A stretch of DNA of 64,000 nt, from assembly GCA_903904835.1 (NCBI GenBank), contig CAIVEI010000011.1, positions 1-64,000 on the forward strand. The letters run 5' to 3'. Positions 15,684 through 25,848 of the stretch are shown here, piece after piece (positions within the stretch are counted from its first letter, which is position 1; each line of letters begins with the position of its first letter). Made by a program: the position numbers and the translations under genes. The notes under the pieces were generated by a model that was not told where the DNA came from, did not search any database, and saw nothing but the letters and a program-made list of their open reading frames with translations. Origin of the DNA: an uncultured Schlesneria sp. GTDB lineage: Bacteria; Planctomycetota; Planctomycetia; Planctomycetales; Planctomycetaceae.

Positions 15684-18600
15684 ATGTCGACGACTGACCG
15701 AACCGAACGTGTTGCCATTGTCGGCATCGGTGGCATCTTTCCTGGTGCGTCCGACCTGGACACGTTCTGGAAAAACATCGCCAACGGAATCGACTCGGGT
15801 CGCGCCGTCCCACAGGGCCGCTGGTTCCTCAGGCCGGAAACGGCGTTCGATCCTGATGGACCAAAAGCCGATCGAGTCTATTCCACATGGGGCTGCTTTA
15901 TCGAAGGTTTTCAGTTCGATCCGACAGGATTGAATCTGGACCGGAATCTCCTGGAGAAACTCGACCCGCTGTTCCACCTGGGTCTGCATGCGTCTCGCAT
16001 GGCATTTCAGGATGCACGTGGTCTCGGCGGTATCAGTCCGGATCGCGTTGGCGTTATTCTCGGGAATATTGTCCTTCCAACCGAATCGACATCGGCGATG
16101 TGCCGCGACGTGCTGGGACGGACATTCCTGGAACGGATCGTCGAATCGGCTCAGCTCACCTCCGAACGCCGCACTCAATTGATGTCGGAATGTCGTCGCC
16201 ATTTCCCACGTTCGGATTGGCATCCACTGAACCATTATGCGGCCAGTCTTCCGGCGGCGTTGATCGCTGAAGGACTGGGATTGAGAGGACTGGCCTATAC
16301 CTTGGATGCCGCCTGCGCGTCGTCACTTTATGCGTTGAAATTTGCCTGTGAAGAACTGCTGGCTTATGGTGCCGATGCCATGCTGGCAGGAGGGATGTCG
16401 CGACCCGACTGCCAGTACACTCAGATGGGATTCGCGCAGCTCAAGGCCTTGTCGCGACGTGGCCGATGTGCTCCATTGAGTGCCGCCGCTGACGGGCTGG
16501 TAGTTGGCGAAGGAGCAGGAGTTTTCGTTCTTAAGCGATTGACCGATGCCATCAATTCGGGCGACCACATTTACGGAGTGATTGCCGGAATCGGTTTGTC
16601 GAATGATCGAGGTGCGAACCTGTTGGCACCTCATTCTGAAGGCCAGCTTCGTGCGATGCGGTCTGCATACCAGCAGGCAGGCTGGCAACCGAGTGACGTC
16701 GATCTGATCGAATGTCATGCGACAGGGACTCCCGTCGGCGACGGCGTCGAAATTGACAGCCTGCATCAGTTATGGGAACGAGAACAAGCTGTTGCCGGCC
16801 AGTGCGTGATTGGGGGAGTGAAGTCCAACGTCGGTCACCTGCTGACGGGTGCCGGCGCGGCTGGTCTGATGAAGGTGCTGCTGGCAATCAGGAATCAGAC
16901 TCTGCCGCCAACCGCAAATTATGAAAAACCTGCTACGGCGCTGGCTCAACCCGAAAGTCCGTTTCGCGTCCTGCGTCAGGCGGAACCGTGGGGACAACGT
17001 GTTGAGAAATCGGTCACGGACCATGGGACACGATCGGACTTGATTCCTCGTCGTGCCACGATCAATGCTTTTGGATTCGGCGGCATTAACGCGCACGTGT
17101 TGATTGAAGAATTCATTGAAGCAGAGTCACATAAGGACTCACGAAGCGAAAACGGCGGCTTACCGATACGGTTGGAATCCCGACATTCATCACTCCACAA
17201 GCCAAGCCTGAACATTGCCATCGTCGGTCTTGCGGTACAGGTTGGAACGTCATCCTCGGCCATCAATGGGTTGCAACAGCACGGATCAGTAAACGAAAAG
17301 TCTTCGAAGCATGATTGGGGTGTGACACAGACAGAGTGGTATCATGACGAAGTCGGCTCGGCGTTGGAGACCAGCCGATCGTCGAGCGACCCCATTTCGT
17401 CGGTTCATCTGCCGCTTGGCGAATTCCGCATCCCGCCGCTGGAAATGCAGGATATGTTGCCGCAGCAGCAGTTGATGCTGAAGGTTGCTGCTGAAGCATT
17501 GCGTGATGCCCTGCATGCAGACCAGGAACAGACTCTTCGAACGGCAACTGCCGCTTTGGGAAACCGTACTGGCGTGTTCATCGGTATCGAGCTTGATCCG
17601 AATACGACGAACTTTCATCTTCGCTGGTCGATTGAAGAATTGGCACCACAATGGGCTGACGTGCTTGGTCTGGTCCTGAGTCCTGAGGAGATGACTGAAT
17701 GGGTCGCTCAACTGAAGAAATCGGTCGGGCCACCGTTAACAGCCAATCGTGTGATGGGGAACCTGGGTGGCATCGTTGCCAGCCGATTGGCTCGTGAATT
17801 CAATGTCGGTGGTCCCAGCTTCACGATTTCTTCCGGCGAGAATTCTGGTTTACGTGCGTGTGAAATGGCCGCCCACTCACTTCGGCGAGGGGAACTCGAT
17901 CAGGCACTGGTTGGTGCGGTTGACCTGCCGTGCGAAATTCGAAGTCAGTTAGCAGCGTGGGGACTGCCAGCGGGACCGAAAACAGAAAAAACCGTCGATA
18001 GTGCGACGGCGTTTGTGCTGAAGCGTTTCGAAGACGCAATTGCTGACGGTGACCCGATTCATGCTGTCATCACACAGATCGATTCGTCGAATCGAAGCCG
18101 TAACAACCCTGATTCCTCCATCAATGCCGGTGCAGCGACTGGTCTTTTGGAGCTGGCAACCGCCGTGAACTCATTGCGGCACCGCATTCTGCCAGGTTCA
18201 ACTTCTGATCATTGGTTACACAATCGGTCGGATGGAGCAAGGAGACTTCGCGTAACGGGTCGAGGGGTCGACGGGCGAGGGCTCGCTTTTGAACTTGCGG
18301 ATCACCCCGACTCAACCTTCTACCATACTCCAAAATCCAAGGTTCTGGAAACTCTGCGACTGAATGTGGGACTGTTTGTCATCGATGGTGACAGCATCGG
18401 AGAACTCGAATCGGGATTGGAACGGTTGGCGGAGTTGGCTGAGTTGGCTGATTCACGTGAGTCGATCGGACTGCTTGCAAAACGTTGGTTTCGCGAGCGA
18501 CCGCCACGCGAAGAACGGCGATTGGCTGTGTCTCTCGTGATCAAGTCGATCGATGACCTGCCAGAAGTCATTCGCTTGGCGAAGGTTCGCCTCGAGGGAA

Positions 18601-21600
18601 ACTCGGCTGCCGACGGTATTGATCGGCGGATTTTCTTTTCACGTGATCCGCTGGGAAGGACCGGTCGACTGGCCTACGTCTTTCCAGGTTCGGGCAACGC
18701 GTTTCTTGGCATGGGCCGCGAACTGCTTGCGGCGTTTCCCGAGATCCTGCTTCGGCAAGATGCCAAGAACGAACGGTTGAAGGACCAATATCGTCCGGAG
18801 TTAATCTGGTACGGCAAATCGACCACGGAACTATTAGATGATCACAAAGCGATGATCTTTGGCCAGGTTGCCATCGGAACGGCGGTGTGCGATCTGCTGG
18901 CACGCTTCGGTTTCGTCCCTTCCGCCAGTCTTGGATATAGCCTGGGCGAGTCTGCGGCATTATTCGGATTACGAGCTTGGAAAGATCGAGACGAAATGCT
19001 TGGCCGAATGGATGCCGCCACGCTTTTTGGTAGTGATCTGGTCCATCCGTTCAATGCGGCCAGGCGTGCCTGGAGCATTCCTGAAGGGACTGACGTACCG
19101 TGGGTCTCTGGTGTGATCGACCGTTCTGCAGACGAAGTTCGAAAGGCGATAGCTGCGTCAAACACGAACGAGTCCACCGTTGATTCGGTTCGTTCGTCGC
19201 GTGTTTACTTGTTGATCATCAATACACCAAATCAATGCGTCATCGGAGGTGATCGGAGCCAGGTTGAACGGCTGGTCAAGAACTTGTCGGCGACATTCGT
19301 TGCGTTTGCAGCGCCAAGCACGGTTCATTGTGAAGTCCTTCGCCAGGTTGAATCGGCCTATCACGCACTACACGTGATGCGGACGACCGCACCGCGTGTC
19401 GCAGACCCGAATGGTACTTCGATTCAGGCAACGCGACCGATTGCCTTCTATAGTACGGCATGGGGTCGCCCCTACGAGCTGACGCAGGAAAACGCCGCCA
19501 AGGCCATCGTGGCACAAGCGGTCAACACGATCGATTTCCCCCGCCTGATCGAGCAGGCTTACGCCGATGGTGTCAGAATATTTCTTGAGATCGGCCCAGG
19601 TTCATCGTGTAGCCGGATGATTGACGACATTCTCGGCGATCGTCCGCATCTTGCCCGGTCGGCCCTGCCGGCCACGTCGAACCCGATTTCGACGTTCCTC
19701 GAATTGCTGGCAGCGCTGATCGCGGAACGTGTCCCTGCCGACCTGACGTACCTCTACGGCGACGAACACACGCAGCAAAGCCCGTCGACCAAAGTCAGTT
19801 CAAATCGCGAAATCGTGACAGACACGGGCGGGCCACGATTCTCGATTCCGACCCCTCCGCACGGCTGGCGATTTCAATTTAGACCGATCACAAGCAGTCA
19901 TGAATTTGATGAAATTCCCAAGCGGGTTATCGTCGATGATCGCTCATCCCGTCCTTCGATCGACGCGAAGCTTGCTTCGTTAACAAATACAAAACGATTC
20001 ACACCTGAACCTTCTGGACCGAATGTTATGACACAGTTGGACGATCTGCTGGCCGCACGAATGAAGGCACACGAAACGTATCTTCGCGTGTCAGCCGAGG
20101 CGCAGCGGATCATGGCCGATCAACTTGAGTTACTATCGAGACTCGCCGGTGGCGAACCCGTTGAAACGGCGGCTTCATCGAATGAAAACGGAACGCCATC
20201 GCAACAGGCTCGAATTGAATCGGTTGAATCGACTCCCCAGCCGTCGGACACTGTCATCCCTGTTGTTCCGCCCCGATCATTGTCGCGTTCGCAGTGTATG
20301 GAATTTGCGATCGGCAAAATCGGTCGCGTACTGGGGGAAATATTTGCCGAGATTGATCAACATCCCACGCGAGTCAGACTCCCTGACGAACCGTTGATGC
20401 TGGTTGACCGCATTCTTGAAATTGATGGCGAGCCACTTTCCATGACATCCGGACGAGTCGTGACCGAACACGACATTCATCCTGGTGCGTGGTATCTCGA
20501 TTGCAATCGGATTCCGACCTGTATTGCGGTTGAAGCGGGTCAGGCAGACCTGTTCTTGTCGGGATGGCTGGGGATCGATCTTGAAACAAAGGGAATCGCC
20601 AGTTATCGATTGCTGGATGCCGTCGTGACGTTCCACCGCGAATTACCTGGACCGGGCAAGACGATTCATTACGACATTCGAATTAATCACTTCTTCCGCC
20701 AGGGTCAGACTTATCTGTTTCGCTTCGAGTTCGATGCGACGATCAACGGTCAACGACTGTTGACAATGCGGGAAGGATGCGCGGGCTTCTTCACGGAAGC
20801 CGAATTGGCTGGAGGGAAGGGAATTATTCATACGGCGCTGGACCGACAACCACGCCCGGGAAAACGACCAGCCGACTGGACGGAACTGGTTCCGATGGGC
20901 GTCGAGAGTTATGACGATCGACAATTGCTGGCGTTAAGACAGGGGGAGCTTGGTACGTGCTTCGGCCCGGCATTTCAGCGGCTTTCTTTAAAGTGTCCCG
21001 TGACCATCCCGGGTTTGATGAATGATCACGGACCAACATCAGTATCCAGTCAACGGTCGAAGATGTGGTTGATCGATCGTGTACTGAAGCTCGATCCGAG
21101 TGGCGGGAAGTTTGGCTTGGGGATGATCCTGGGTGAATTGGACATTCATCCGAATGACTGGTTCCTGACCTGTCACTTCTGTGACGATCAGGTGATGCCA
21201 GGGACGCTCATGTATGAATGCTGTATGCACACGCTGCGGATCTTCCTGTTGCGCATGGGTTGGGTAGGCGAGTCGGGCCAAACGGCGTATGAGCCGATGC
21301 CGGAAGTTCGCAGTCGGCTGAAGTGTCGCGGCCAGGTTCTCGCCAGTACAAAAAAGGTCTGGTACGAAATTATACTGAAGGAGCTTGGATACACAGAATC
21401 TGAAACCCCTTACTGTCTTGCCGACGCCCTGATGTATGCCGATGGAAAGCCGATTGTCGAGATTACCGATATGTCAGTCCGATTGTCCGGGCTGACACGC
21501 GAGGCGATCGAACGACTGTGGTCGGGACCGTCAACCGCTCGCGGCGTCTCTTCGAGGAAGACACACAGTGTGAATGAGTTCGGTGCGACTCATTCATCGG

Positions 21601-22730
21601 CGTCACGTGAACCGGTCTACGACCGACGTGTGGCTTTGTTTGACACCGATCGCATCACGGCGTACGCCATTGGAAACCCTTCCGATGCGTTTGGCGAACG
21701 ATATCGCGTATTTGATTCGGATCGGATCATTGCGAGACTACCAGGCCCTCCCTTTCAGTTTCTGGATCGGATCGTGGCGATCAGCGGGTGTGAGCAGTGG
21801 GTGTTGAAACCAGGGGGAGAGGTCGTGGCGCAGTACGACGTCCCGCTAGACGCCTGGTACTTTGCATCCAACCGCCAGAAGCGGATGCCGTTTGCGGTCT
21901 TACTTGAGACGGCGCTGCAACCGTGTGGATGGCTGGCCGCGTATGTCGGATCAGCTTTGACCAGCGACATCGATCTGTCGTTCCGCAACCTTGGAGGTAC
22001 TGCAACTCAGTACCGCGACGTCACTGCCACATCGGGAACACTGACAACAACGGTGAAAATGACTCGCGTTTCCACTTCGGGTGGCATGATCATTCAGCAC
22101 TATGACTTTGACCTCAGGTGCAATAACGAACCGGTTTATGTCGGCAACACGTACTTTGGGTTCTTCTCAAAGGCATCGCTGATGAACCAGATCGGCATTC
22201 GCGATGCAAAGCCGTTCGTTCCATCGCCCACTGACGACGAGCGTTGCCTCAACTTTCGTTACATCGACAAACCCCCGTTTGCTGATTCGCAATTCCAGAT
22301 GATCGATGATGTGAAGTTGTCCTTAACGAACGGGCCGTTCGGAAACGGGTTTGTCATCGGAACAACTTCCGTCGACCCGACATCGTGGTTCTTTAAGGCT
22401 CACTTCCACCAGGATCCGGTCGTGCCAGGTTCGCTTGGTCTCGAATCGTTTTTTCAACTGGTAAAGTTCTACGCAGCCCAGCGATGGCGACTCGGCGAAA
22501 ACGCTCAGTTCGCGACACCCATCGTCCACCATCCTGCGGGTCAAATTCACGGGAAGCACGAATGGGTTTATCGAGGCCAGGTGATCCCACGAGACAAGCT
22601 TGTCACTGTCACAGCGGTCATCAAGCAAGTCGATGATGCGACGAAACAATTGACGGCCGAAGGTTTTTTGTCCGTCGATGGACGAATCATTTATCAGATG
22701 AAAGAGTTTTCCGCAGGGATTGAAGCATAG
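15684..22730 (+). CDS. PUFA/polyketide-synthase-like protein: KS - KS0 - AT - four hot-dog dehydratase domains
   Basis: Protein of 2348 residues. Domain 1 (about 5-480) is a complete ketosynthase: active cysteine Cys211 in LDAACASSLY, then CHATGTPVGDG and KSNVGHLLTGAGAAG. Domain 2 (about 509-870) is a second KS fold in which the cysteine position is Glu719 (FTISSGENSGL), like a chain-length factor. Domain 3 (about 995-1340) is an acyltransferase with nucleophile Ser1086 in GYSLGES. After a linker come four FabA-like hot-dog domains starting near 1568, 1792, 2022 and 2202; the second (CHFCDDQVMPG) and fourth (AHFHQDPVVPG) carry the dehydratase HF...D.V.PG motif, the first and third do not, so they form two pseudo-dimers. 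The DH1 stretch IPTCIAVEAGQADLFLSG is characteristic of PUFA synthases. No acyl carrier, ketoreductase or enoylreductase domain is seen, so it must act with partners elsewhere. The product is probably a long or unsaturated acyl chain. Confidence 0.85.
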   Translation: MSTTDRTERVAIVGIGGIFPGASDLDTFWKNIANGIDSGRAVPQGRWFLRPETAFDPDGPKADRVYSTWGCFIEGFQFDPTGLNLDRNLLEKLDPLFHLGLHASRMAFQDARGLGGISPDRVGVILGNIVLPTESTSAMCRDVLGRTFLERIVESAQLTSERRTQLMSECRRHFPRSDWHPLNHYAASLPAALIAEGLGLRGLAYTLDAACASSLYALKFACEELLAYGADAMLAGGMSRPDCQYTQMGFAQLKALSRRGRCAPLSAAADGLVVGEGAGVFVLKRLTDAINSGDHIYGVIAGIGLSNDRGANLLAPHSEGQLRAMRSAYQQAGWQPSDVDLIECHATGTPVGDGVEIDSLHQLWEREQAVAGQCVIGGVKSNVGHLLTGAGAAGLMKVLLAIRNQTLPPTANYEKPATALAQPESPFRVLRQAEPWGQRVEKSVTDHGTRSDLIPRRATINAFGFGGINAHVLIEEFIEAESHKDSRSENGGLPIRLESRHSSLHKPSLNIAIVGLAVQVGTSSSAINGLQQHGSVNEKSSKHDWGVTQTEWYHDEVGSALETSRSSSDPISSVHLPLGEFRIPPLEMQDMLPQQQLMLKVAAEALRDALHADQEQTLRTATAALGNRTGVFIGIELDPNTTNFHLRWSIEELAPQWADVLGLVLSPEEMTEWVAQLKKSVGPPLTANRVMGNLGGIVASRLAREFNVGGPSFTISSGENSGLRACEMAAHSLRRGELDQALVGAVDLPCEIRSQLAAWGLPAGPKTEKTVDSATAFVLKRFEDAIADGDPIHAVITQIDSSNRSRNNPDSSINAGAATGLLELATAVNSLRHRILPGSTSDHWLHNRSDGARRLRVTGRGVDGRGLAFELADHPDSTFYHTPKSKVLETLRLNVGLFVIDGDSIGELESGLERLAELAELADSRESIGLLAKRWFRERPPREERRLAVSLVIKSIDDLPEVIRLAKVRLEGNSAADGIDRRIFFSRDPLGRTGRLAYVFPGSGNAFLGMGRELLAAFPEILLRQDAKNERLKDQYRPELIWYGKSTTELLDDHKAMIFGQVAIGTAVCDLLARFGFVPSASLGYSLGESAALFGLRAWKDRDEMLGRMDAATLFGSDLVHPFNAARRAWSIPEGTDVPWVSGVIDRSADEVRKAIAASNTNESTVDSVRSSRVYLLIINTPNQCVIGGDRSQVERLVKNLSATFVAFAAPSTVHCEVLRQVESAYHALHVMRTTAPRVADPNGTSIQATRPIAFYSTAWGRPYELTQENAAKAIVAQAVNTIDFPRLIEQAYADGVRIFLEIGPGSSCSRMIDDILGDRPHLARSALPATSNPISTFLELLAALIAERVPADLTYLYGDEHTQQSPSTKVSSNREIVTDTGGPRFSIPTPPHGWRFQFRPITSSHEFDEIPKRVIVDDRSSRPSIDAKLASLTNTKRFTPEPSGPNVMTQLDDLLAARMKAHETYLRVSAEAQRIMADQLELLSRLAGGEPVETAASSNENGTPSQQARIESVESTPQPSDTVIPVVPPRSLSRSQCMEFAIGKIGRVLGEIFAEIDQHPTRVRLPDEPLMLVDRILEIDGEPLSMTSGRVVTEHDIHPGAWYLDCNRIPTCIAVEAGQADLFLSGWLGIDLETKGIASYRLLDAVVTFHRELPGPGKTIHYDIRINHFFRQGQTYLFRFEFDATINGQRLLTMREGCAGFFTEAELAGGKGIIHTALDRQPRPGKRPADWTELVPMGVESYDDRQLLALRQGELGTCFGPAFQRLSLKCPVTIPGLMNDHGPTSVSSQRSKMWLIDRVLKLDPSGGKFGLGMILGELDIHPNDWFLTCHFCDDQVMPGTLMYECCMHTLRIFLLRMGWVGESGQTAYEPMPEVRSRLKCRGQVLASTKKVWYEIILKELGYTESETPYCLADALMYADGKPIVEITDMSVRLSGLTREAIERLWSGPSTARGVSSRKTHSVNEFGATHSSASREPVYDRRVALFDTDRITAYAIGNPSDAFGERYRVFDSDRIIARLPGPPFQFLDRIVAISGCEQWVLKPGGEVVAQYDVPLDAWYFASNRQKRMPFAVLLETALQPCGWLAAYVGSALTSDIDLSFRNLGGTATQYRDVTATSGTLTTTVKMTRVSTSGGMIIQHYDFDLRCNNEPVYVGNTYFGFFSKASLMNQIGIRDAKPFVPSPTDDERCLNFRYIDKPPFADSQFQMIDDVKLSLTNGPFGNGFVIGTTSVDPTSWFFKAHFHQDPVVPGSLGLESFFQLVKFYAAQRWRLGENAQFATPIVHHPAGQIHGKHEWVYRGQVIPRDKLVTVTAVIKQVDDATKQLTAEGFLSVDGRIIYQMKEFSAGIEA

Positions 22731-22743
22731 GACGAATTGGTCA

Positions 22744-22784
22744 GCCGGGTTGCGTCATGCCTTTTGGACCTGACGCAACCCGGC
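22744..22784. terminator. 14-bp perfect hairpin after the synthase gene
   Basis: Perfect arms 22744-22757 and 22771-22784 with a 13-base loop lie between convergent genes, 13 bases after the synthase stop. No T-run follows. It probably serves as a bidirectional terminator. Confidence 0.65.
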
Positions 22785-22855
22785 ACGAGTAATGAGAGAC
22801 AAATAGCGCATCCGTCGATCGATGGAAAACAGGCCATTGCATGCTCAGCAACCGA

Positions 22856-23680
22856 CTATCCCAGTTCCTCGACTTTTTCGGCGAGTTGCTCAACCGCTTT
22901 GATGAGGCGTTTACGAACTTTGTCAGGGAGTTCTGCAAATTCTTCGAGGAACTGAGGTGTGATCAGATTCACGCACCGTTCGATGGTTGTCGTAAACCGT
23001 TTGGCGATCTGCTCGGTGCTCAGGACCGGCCGTTCGCCTTGCTCGCGTCCGGGTACCGTCGTTGCATTCGCGTTAAACGGTGCATAGTCCCCTGTGCCAT
23101 TAGAAAGGCGATTGGCGACTGCCAGATTCGGATCGGATTCCCCATCAGCGGGATTGTTGGCCGAAACAGAAAACGACGATTGATGATCGAATGGAGCCGC
23201 TTCGCGGGCGAGGGCCGGTTCCGTCGGGAGACCATCCAGTGCGTCGTCCATCGCAGGGGTATTCAAATCCTCGCCCCGTTGTGCTCGACGCCAGGCTTTC
23301 ATCTCGGCCACACCGGCCTGGACATCATCAGCCCATTGAAGGCATTCGGCGGCATCGTCCCAATTAATCGCGGCGTAAAAGTGCGACCATTTCAATGTCG
23401 AATAGTTTTGATAAACGTCTGCAAATGTCTCCCAAACTCGACGCCGCTGATAAACCTGATCGGCGCTGAGAGAGACGAGAGTGGCAAAATCGGCATCCGT
23501 CCTGCCTCGAGCAAATCGCTTGGTCCAAAGAGCGGCACATTCACCGACTTCCCAATTACAGCGGCTGACCGCGACTTGAGCGCGCGCGATCAAAGAGGCT
23601 TCGGTTTCTTCGCGTACGATTTCCGCAGTACCGGAATTCGACATATCAATTTCCCATGGAGTTGCAGGTGCTTCTGTCAT
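22856..23680 (-). CDS. Protein of unknown function
   Basis: Protein of 274 residues, not recognised. An internal start at 23644 (MSNSGTAEIV) is possible. The N-terminal half is mainly helical and rich in Trp, Arg and Asp (WTKRFARGRTDADFATLVSL, YQRRRVWETF, WSHFYAAINWDDAAECLQWA), resembling a small helical, possibly DNA-related, domain. A polar low-complexity linker (about 150-215) follows, and a C-terminal helical segment (FLEEFAELPDKVRKRLIKAV) could form a coiled coil. No signal peptide or membrane segment is seen. Coding is supported by the long frame and well-behaved codon usage; an opposite-strand frame of similar length looks like its shadow. It is convergent with the synthase gene. Confidence 0.6.
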   Translation of the reverse strand: MTEAPATPWEIDMSNSGTAEIVREETEASLIARAQVAVSRCNWEVGECAALWTKRFARGRTDADFATLVSLSADQVYQRRRVWETFADVYQNYSTLKWSHFYAAINWDDAAECLQWADDVQAGVAEMKAWRRAQRGEDLNTPAMDDALDGLPTEPALAREAAPFDHQSSFSVSANNPADGESDPNLAVANRLSNGTGDYAPFNANATTVPGREQGERPVLSTEQIAKRFTTTIERCVNLITPQFLEEFAELPDKVRKRLIKAVEQLAEKVEELG

Positions 23681-24018
23681 CCGTTGAAGTTCGACCGAGT
23701 CGAACCGTGGCGAAACGCTGTCGCCGACAAAACATCGCCCATCCGTGGAGGCGGAATCGTATCGCTCAGCAAATTGTCTCGCTACTGTTCAACCTCAATT
23801 TGAAAGTCATTGAGCTTAAAATGACTCTCTGTATCACCTTGTGCTCTGCCAATCTTCGAAATGACGTGCCTCTGCTTGACCGCCTTGGGTCAACCCGTGC
23901 TCTTTGTCCTCAGAAGGAGAAGTCACTGCTTCTCCGAAGACGCCGTAGCAGTGGCACAGAATCTTCATTGAAAATTTTGACAAAGTAGTAGTGTCCGGCA
24001 GAAAGGGACTTTTCGGAA
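23681..24018. other. Gap with a small hairpin, no gene
   Basis: About 340 bases between divergent genes. A 7-bp hairpin lies at 23916-23922 / 23929-23935. Nothing else recognisable; it presumably holds the promoters of both flanking genes. Confidence 0.4.
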
Positions 24019-25668
24019 ATGGATTGGCTGACGTCGCTTCGAGACCAGTTGCCACTGTTGCTCGTGTTGTCGCCCCTGATCGGGTTTTTCGTGACGCTGG
24101 TTGCGTCGGGATTTGAACCGGGATTGGTACGCACGCTCGCCATTTCCAACGCACTTTGCAGTCTGTGTATCCTTGCTGGGCTTGAGTGGCGGTTTGAGTT
24201 GGATCTTGCAGCAGACGCAGACATTATCCGGCTTGCTGAGCGTGAAATCGCAAAATCCGATACGGAAACTGGTTCGATCAGCGAAGTCCGCCGCACATTG
24301 GATCGACGTCGTGTTGAACGGCTTCGTCATCAATGGTTTGCCGTTGATGGAACAAATTTGTTTCCGGTGTTGCTACTGGTGGTCATGACGATCATCGTGA
24401 TCCAGAGAACCGATTCGTCATCTGACAGCACTCGCTGGTTTATTCCTTTTGTCCTGTTGTTTGAGACCGCGTCGCTGGGTGTCATGACCACTTACGATCT
24501 GCGGGCATACCTGATTTTGACGGCGGCCAGTACTGTCATCATCAGTCATTTGATTGGCCAATGCGGCAACTCAGAACGTCGCGCAAACGCCGAACAATTC
24601 TTGTTGACTCAATATTGCGGGGGTGCGTTTGTTGCGATGGGGTTTGCGATGCTGGTCGTCGCTGTCCCGTGGATGAAAATTCAGGATTCGACGAATCATC
24701 AATCGATTTCATGGAACATCGCCAGTATCACTCTGGAGATCCAGAAATGGGCGACGCGGAACGAATTGGCTTACCATTATGTTTACGAATGTTTCCCGTG
24801 GATGTTGCTCGTGTTATCGGTGGGGTTCGCAATTCAAGCGGGATTGTTTCCGTTTCATTCCACGCAAATCAGTGTGATGAGCAATGCTCAACCTGAGATT
24901 GCCGTACTTTTTCTCGCCGGAACGTTATCCGCCAGTCGCATCGGCTGGCTCAGGTTTGTCATGCCACTGGCTCCTGACCTGATGGTTTCGTTTGATGGCT
25001 GGATGTTGATTCCCTCATTAGGTGGTGCCGTTTGGGGTGCACTTCGTGCGATTGCTCCGGCCGAATCGCGACAACGCACCGCGTACTTCTTTATGAGTAT
25101 TTCCGGTTTCCTGCTGTTGGGCTGCTATTGCTTTACTCGAATCGGAATGAGCGGAGCATGGCTGATGCAACAACAACTGACTGTGATCGTCTGCTCGATC
25201 CTTTTGATGACGGGTGATCGACAAACTTCTTCGGACGACATTGGCCAGCGCGGGGAATCAGCAGATGGAATGAGGTTCAGTACTCGGGGACTGTTGTTGT
25301 TAGCCTGCTTTCCCATCCTTGGATTCTTTGCCAGCAGTTTTCTGATCGTCTCGGAATTGCTAAACGAAAGCCTGCTTCTCGCGGCAACCGTATTTGTCAT
25401 TTCGGCAATGATTTTCATCGTTCTCAAACTGGCGATCGATCAACATGACCGATTGGAAAAAGGGGTCAGTTCAAACGTTAACCGCCAGTGGCGATTTCCG
25501 GTGTGGTATCTGGTGATGCTTTCGCTGATGATCGCGTCAACCGTATTTCCGGGATGGTTGCTCCACCAGTGCGAACCGGAGATTGCCCGCGTTTTCCGTC
25601 GATATGAGCAAACGTCATCTGCAGATTTCGCCGAACCTGCAAAAAAAGACCGGCAATCAGCACCGTAA
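24019..25668 (+). CDS. Divergent NuoM/antiporter-like membrane protein
   Basis: Protein of 549 residues with about 12 hydrophobic segments. It aligns with the proton-conducting NuoM/MrpD family: FETASLGVMTTYDLRAYLIL corresponds to the NuoM helix that ends in the FWE glutamate, FAIQAGLFPFHSTQISVM corresponds to the VKMPMxPxHxWLPDAH loop, and GTLSASRIGWLRFVMPLAP to the next lysine-bearing helix. The residues needed for proton pumping in complex I appear replaced: the Glu by Ala, the first Lys by Gln and the second Lys by Ser/Ala. No other nuo genes are near. It may be a structural or regulatory membrane subunit instead of a pump; its partners are unknown. Confidence 0.65.
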   Translation: MDWLTSLRDQLPLLLVLSPLIGFFVTLVASGFEPGLVRTLAISNALCSLCILAGLEWRFELDLAADADIIRLAEREIAKSDTETGSISEVRRTLDRRRVERLRHQWFAVDGTNLFPVLLLVVMTIIVIQRTDSSSDSTRWFIPFVLLFETASLGVMTTYDLRAYLILTAASTVIISHLIGQCGNSERRANAEQFLLTQYCGGAFVAMGFAMLVVAVPWMKIQDSTNHQSISWNIASITLEIQKWATRNELAYHYVYECFPWMLLVLSVGFAIQAGLFPFHSTQISVMSNAQPEIAVLFLAGTLSASRIGWLRFVMPLAPDLMVSFDGWMLIPSLGGAVWGALRAIAPAESRQRTAYFFMSISGFLLLGCYCFTRIGMSGAWLMQQQLTVIVCSILLMTGDRQTSSDDIGQRGESADGMRFSTRGLLLLACFPILGFFASSFLIVSELLNESLLLAATVFVISAMIFIVLKLAIDQHDRLEKGVSSNVNRQWRFPVWYLVMLSLMIASTVFPGWLLHQCEPEIARVFRRYEQTSSADFAEPAKKDRQSAP

Positions 25669-25848
25669 CGGGCTGAAAACAGGCATATTCTAGGTGATCT
25701 AACCTGACTTTTAGGATTATAACTTCAGCCGTCAGGATTGGTCTGCCGATGAGACGAATGAGGGGGTCCCGAAAATAAGGCTCCCGCTTCTGCAGACTTT
25801 AATCCAATTTGATCATTTCGACCGTTGCGAACATGAGGAGCATCATCC

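Noticed and set aside
22841-23803. 320-codon plus-strand frame opposite the unknown gene at 22856-23680
   Set aside because: Cys/Arg-rich composition typical of an antisense shadow; the minus-strand frame has better composition.
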